Shown here piece after piece: positions 61,316 through 64,000 of a stretch of DNA of 64,000 nt. The position numbers were made by a program, and so were the translations under genes. How positions within the stretch are numbered: position 1 is the first letter of the stretch; each line of letters opens with the position of its first letter. The notes beneath the pieces were generated by a model. The model searched no databases and was not told where the DNA came from. It saw only the letters and a program-made list of their open reading frames with translations. The stretch covers positions 186,001 through 250,000 of the forward strand of contig JADKJG010000004.1 of the NCBI GenBank assembly GCA_016722375.1. The letters run 5' to 3'. This DNA is from Bacteroidota bacterium (lineage in GTDB: Bacteria > Bacteroidota > Bacteroidia > Chitinophagales > LD1).

Positions 61316-61753
61316 ATGGATATAGAGATAAGAATGTTTTTTTTCAATGCACCGGAATATCTACATGCTCTGGCTTTGCGCGATGAGGTTTTGCGAAAGC
61401 CTTTGGGGTTGAAGTTTACACGAGATGAATTGGAGAAGGATAAGCCAGATATTCATTTTGGATTGTTTGCCGATGGTGAAATAGTTGCTTGTTTGATTCT
61501 TTCTGAATCAGGAGGAGGAAGGATGAAAATGAGACAGGTTGCGGTGAGTGAAGCTCATCAGAGAATAGGGCTAGGAATGCACTTGTCAAATGCGGCTGAA
61601 AAGTATGCCGTTGAAAATGAATGCCACACGATGTATTGTCATGCCCGGAAGGAAGCAGTACCATTTTATCTAAGTATGGGATACCAATTGGTGAGCGATG
61701 AATTTTTGGAGATTGGTCTCTCGCATTATATCATGGAAAAGGGTTTGTCTTGA
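61316..61753 (+). CDS. GNAT-family N-acetyltransferase
   Basis: 145 residues from the ATG at 61316 (a TTG lies upstream at 61304). The GNAT core is visible: MRQVAVSEAHQRIGLGMHL, with the acetyl-CoA loop QRIGLG, then AVPFYLSMGYQLVSDEFLEIG. The acetyl acceptor is unknown. It is close to the ElaA/YjcF-type subfamily by length. Confidence 0.88.
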   Translation: MDIEIRMFFFNAPEYLHALALRDEVLRKPLGLKFTRDELEKDKPDIHFGLFADGEIVACLILSESGGGRMKMRQVAVSEAHQRIGLGMHLSNAAEKYAVENECHTMYCHARKEAVPFYLSMGYQLVSDEFLEIGLSHYIMEKGLS

Positions 61754-61885
61754 ATTCCTTTCCATCTTTTTCATGGCAGACTGAAACAATTTTGACTTGG
61801 TTGCGTAAAATATAGCAACCCGTATGGTTTGATCATGCAGGCCAGAACAAGCTATTATTTAGGAACTAAAAAAACAATCGGAATT

Positions 61886-62095
61886 ATGGCATCAACAGAG
61901 GCTAAAGATTATTATTACGACAAAGGTCGTCTGGATTTTACGAATGGATTTTATGATCAACCCTTTCCAAATCCTATGTTGTTGGAACTGGATGAGTTTG
62001 AAATTCTTTGCAATAAATCCTACATCAAGGGCTATCATGACGAGCGAGAATGCAAAGCGTATGAACCGCCTGTAGTGATTGAGATTGCTGCTTAG
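61886..62095 (+). CDS. Hypothetical protein, 69 aa
   Basis: Begins MASTEAKDYYYDKGRLDFTN from ATG at 61886; a longer frame begins with a TTG at 61829. Small, soluble, acidic and rich in Tyr; no motif recognised. It is followed by a good terminator, which supports a real transcript. Confidence 0.55.
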   Translation: MASTEAKDYYYDKGRLDFTNGFYDQPFPNPMLLELDEFEILCNKSYIKGYHDERECKAYEPPVVIEIAA

Positions 62096-62137
62096 AAAAT
62101 TATTGGACCGCCGCGAGGCAGGCTGAAGAACAGAAAA

Positions 62138-62170
62138 AGAAAACCCCATCGGTAACGGTGGGGTTTTTGA
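62138..62170 (+). terminator. Terminator after the 69-aa gene
   Basis: Stem AAAACCCCATCG / CGGTGGGGTTTT (one G-T pair) with a GTAA loop and a T run. It may also serve the minus-strand acyl-CoA dehydrogenase. Confidence 0.88.
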
Positions 62171-62186
62171 ATTTTAAGGAAGGTAT

Positions 62187-63338
62187 CTATTTCAATACAT
62201 TTCTCGCAATCAGCTCTTTCATGATTTCATTGGTGCCGGCATAGATGCGCTGTACGCGGGCATCTGCCCAAGCGCGAGCCACGGGATACTCCAGGATATA
62301 ACCATAGCCTCCGTGAAGCTGCAAACATTCATCGGCCACCTTCCCTTGCAAATCGGTGAGCCAGTATTTGCACATGGAGGCAGCTGCCGCATCTAATTTC
62401 TTTTGATTATGCAGCTCGAGGCAACGGTCCGCAAAAACGCGGCCGATACTTATTTCAGTACTCAGTTCCGCCAGTTTGAAACGGGTGTTTTGAAAATCCG
62501 AAACTGATTTCCCGAAAGCTTTGCGGTCTTTGGTGTATTGAATGGTGCTTTCTAAAACGCCCTCTGCAGCGGCAATTGCCATTAAACCTACAATCAAGCG
62601 CTCCTGCGCTAGCTCAGTCATCATATAAGCGAAGCCCTCACCTACTTTTCCGAGCAAATTTTCTTTAGGGACTTTTACATTTTCAAAAAATAGTTCGCAG
62701 GTGTCTTGTGCATGAAGACCTATTTTTTCCAAAGGCTTCCCTTTGGTGAATCCTTTCCAAGCTGCTTCCATTAGAAACAATGAAATCCCCTTGGCTCCTT
62801 TGGTTGGGTCTGTCTTGATCGCTACTACAGCCAGATCGCATAGATACCCGTTGGTGATAAAAGTTTTCGAACCAGTAACGAGGTAATGGTCACCTTTGTC
62901 CACTGCGACAGTTTTGATATTCTGTAAATCACTACCCGCTCCTGGCTCCGTCATGGCGATGGCCGAAATCATTTGACCAGAAACCATTTTTGGTAAATAT
63001 TTCTTTTTGGTGGCTTCATTCCCATATTTCTCGATGTAGGGACAAACAATATCATTGTGCAAAGGATAACCTACTGCCGGGCCAGCGCTTCCGGTTCGGG
63101 CAAGTTCTTCCAAGATGAGTGCGTTGTATCGGAAGTCTTTAATGCCTAATCCGCCGTATTGCTCGTCCACCTGCGGACAAAGAAATCCTGCCTCCCCAAA
63201 TTTTAGCCAACTTTCGCGAGAAACCATTTTGTTTTTTTCCCATTCAGCATTGTATGGCAGCACTTCCTTTGCTACAAAATCGCGAACAGATTGAGCAAAC
63301 ATGATGTGCTCATCGGTGTAAACATTTCTTTCAATCAT
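62187..63338 (-). CDS. Acyl-CoA dehydrogenase
   Basis: FAD-dependent beta-oxidation enzyme of 383 residues. Motifs: ISAIAMTEPGAGSDLQNIKT (FAD-binding), TKGAKGISLFLMEA, and LQLHGGYGYILEYPVARAWADARVQRIYAGTNEIMKELIAR, in which YAGTNEI corresponds to the YxGTNEI signature of the medium/long-chain class; the catalytic Glu lies at the other (isovaleryl- or long-chain-type) position. It probably acts on long-chain acyl-CoA. It ends 17 bases after the terminator. Confidence 0.92.
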   Translation of the reverse strand: MIERNVYTDEHIMFAQSVRDFVAKEVLPYNAEWEKNKMVSRESWLKFGEAGFLCPQVDEQYGGLGIKDFRYNALILEELARTGSAGPAVGYPLHNDIVCPYIEKYGNEATKKKYLPKMVSGQMISAIAMTEPGAGSDLQNIKTVAVDKGDHYLVTGSKTFITNGYLCDLAVVAIKTDPTKGAKGISLFLMEAAWKGFTKGKPLEKIGLHAQDTCELFFENVKVPKENLLGKVGEGFAYMMTELAQERLIVGLMAIAAAEGVLESTIQYTKDRKAFGKSVSDFQNTRFKLAELSTEISIGRVFADRCLELHNQKKLDAAAASMCKYWLTDLQGKVADECLQLHGGYGYILEYPVARAWADARVQRIYAGTNEIMKELIARNVLK

Positions 63339-63367
63339 TATTTTGAATTAGAGCGGCAATGATAAAA

Positions 63368-63400
63368 GAAAAGCCGTTAACGATTAGTTAACGGCTTTTC
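63368..63400. terminator. Terminator between gdh and the acyl-CoA dehydrogenase gene
   Basis: Stem GAAAAGCCGTTAAC / GTTAACGGCTTTTC with a GATTA loop, T-rich on both sides. Confidence 0.85.
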
Positions 63401-63423
63401 AAATGTGCTGTGTATATAATTGT

Positions 63424-64000
63424 TTAAGGGAAAATACCCATTGCGTAATAACTATCGCGAATTTTATTGATTGCTACAGCAAAGGCAGCTGTCCGCAGGG
63501 TTTTGACATCCTTATTATTGATCTTGAAATCGCGGATAGCGCGATAGGCCACAATCATGGTGTCTTCCAAACCTGAATTTACTAAATCAATTTCATCGGC
63601 ACCGTGAATCAATTTTTCAATTCTTTTAGCATCTACTTTTGTTCCTGTCAACTCCTCAACCAGTGTGATAAAATTTTTCTGATGTTTTTCTTCATATCGC
63701 TTTTGCATTCTGCCAAAACGAACGTGTGAAAGATTTTTGAGCCATTCGAAATAAGAAACCGTGACACCTCCTGCATTGGTATAGATATCGGGGATAATCA
63801 TCACTCCCTTTTGATCAAGGATTGCTTCTGCCACAGGAGTAACCGGTCCGTTGGCTGCTTCAGCAATAATTTTTGCTTTTATCCGAGGGGCATTTTCTTC
63901 GGTAATCTGTTTTTCTAAAGCTGCAGGTATCAGAATGTCGCACTCGAGTTCAAGAGCATGAAGGCTATCTGGGATAAACTTTGCATTCGGAAATCCTTCT
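63424..64000 (-). CDS. Glutamate dehydrogenase, C-terminal part (cut by the window edge)
   Basis: The frame continues to the right edge, so the start is outside. The visible 191 residues hold part of the Rossmann domain (ALELECDILIPAALEKQITEE), KIIAEAANGPVTPVAEAIL, the signature IIPDIYTNAGGVTVSYFEWLKN and the C-terminal helix RTAAFAVAINKI. It is the Glu/Leu/Phe/Val dehydrogenase family and most likely glutamate dehydrogenase, which interconverts glutamate and 2-oxoglutarate with ammonium. The first in-frame ATG at 63834 is internal. Confidence 0.9.
   Translation of the reverse strand, partial: EGFPNAKFIPDSLHALELECDILIPAALEKQITEENAPRIKAKIIAEAANGPVTPVAEAILDQKGVMIIPDIYTNAGGVTVSYFEWLKNLSHVRFGRMQKRYEEKHQKNFITLVEELTGTKVDAKRIEKLIHGADEIDLVNSGLEDTMIVAYRAIRDFKINNKDVKTLRTAAFAVAINKIRDSYYAMGIFP

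Overview
The window looks like a chromosomal segment of a member of the Bacteroidota. Evidence: Bacteroidota-type promoters (TTG or TTTG, 18-19 bp, TAnnTTTG) before rpsT, the tRNA-tuf unit and infA; no visible Shine-Dalgarno dependence; a TonB-dependent receptor with a carboxypeptidase-like N-terminal domain; type IX secretion parts (PorP/SprF, a PorE-like OmpA lipoprotein) and secreted peptidases with C-terminal sorting domains; the Omp28/DUF6029 pair; HU-CCDC81-SPOR. Both edges cut genes: a histidine kinase on the left and glutamate dehydrogenase on the right.

Layout. 1-10.3 kb: kinase end, tRNA-Glu, TonB receptor, ndk, rnhA, DMT exporter, alanine dehydrogenase, tsaE, a MarR regulator, a 21-bp-period repeat array and an FnIII protein, then a QueD-like protein. 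10.3-16.6 kb: sucA-sucB-lpdA operon with an SDR gene. 16.7-23 kb: rpsT, Omp28 pair, TlpA thioredoxin, hpf, tRNA Thr-Tyr-Gly-Thr and tuf. 23-28 kb: an accessory island with a MITE-like element, a 43-bp tandem array, a TonB remnant, and a convergent restriction-modification pair whose C5 methyltransferase carries an integrase-type Arm DNA-binding N-terminus. 29.2-32.7 kb: infA-rpmJ-rpsM-rpsK-rpsD-rpoA-rplQ. 32.8-46 kb: nucleoside phosphorylase, metallopeptidase, DMT exporter, PorE-like protein, dnaB, glutaryl-CoA dehydrogenase, folB, tRNA-Cys, AraC regulator, M1 aminopeptidase. 46.3-55.4 kb: two inverted, divergent copies of a second 21-bp-period repeat bracket a molybdenum-cofactor cluster (moaCB, moaE, moeB-rhodanese, moaD, mobA, a TauE permease, ModE-like HTH, moeA and an outer-membrane porin). 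55.6-64 kb: HU-SPOR protein, uracil-DNA glycosylase, PorP, NlpC/P60, a Sir2 remnant, menC, small proteins, GNAT, acyl-CoA dehydrogenase, gdh.

Several genes that should be intact are broken by one small lesion: the kinase, ald, the methyltransferase, a small secreted protein, and a nonsense codon in the essential infA. This may reflect base-level error in the assembly, so it should be settled with reads before biological meaning is given to any one of them.

The most unusual signals are: (1) the Arm-domain/C5-methyltransferase fusion with an 18-bp tandem repeat next to its start codon, which suggests an autoregulated restriction-modification unit; (2) helically phased 21-bp repeat arrays in two sequence families, one of them present twice in inverted orientation around the molybdopterin genes; (3) the 43-bp tandem array and 13-bp direct repeats around the restriction-modification island.
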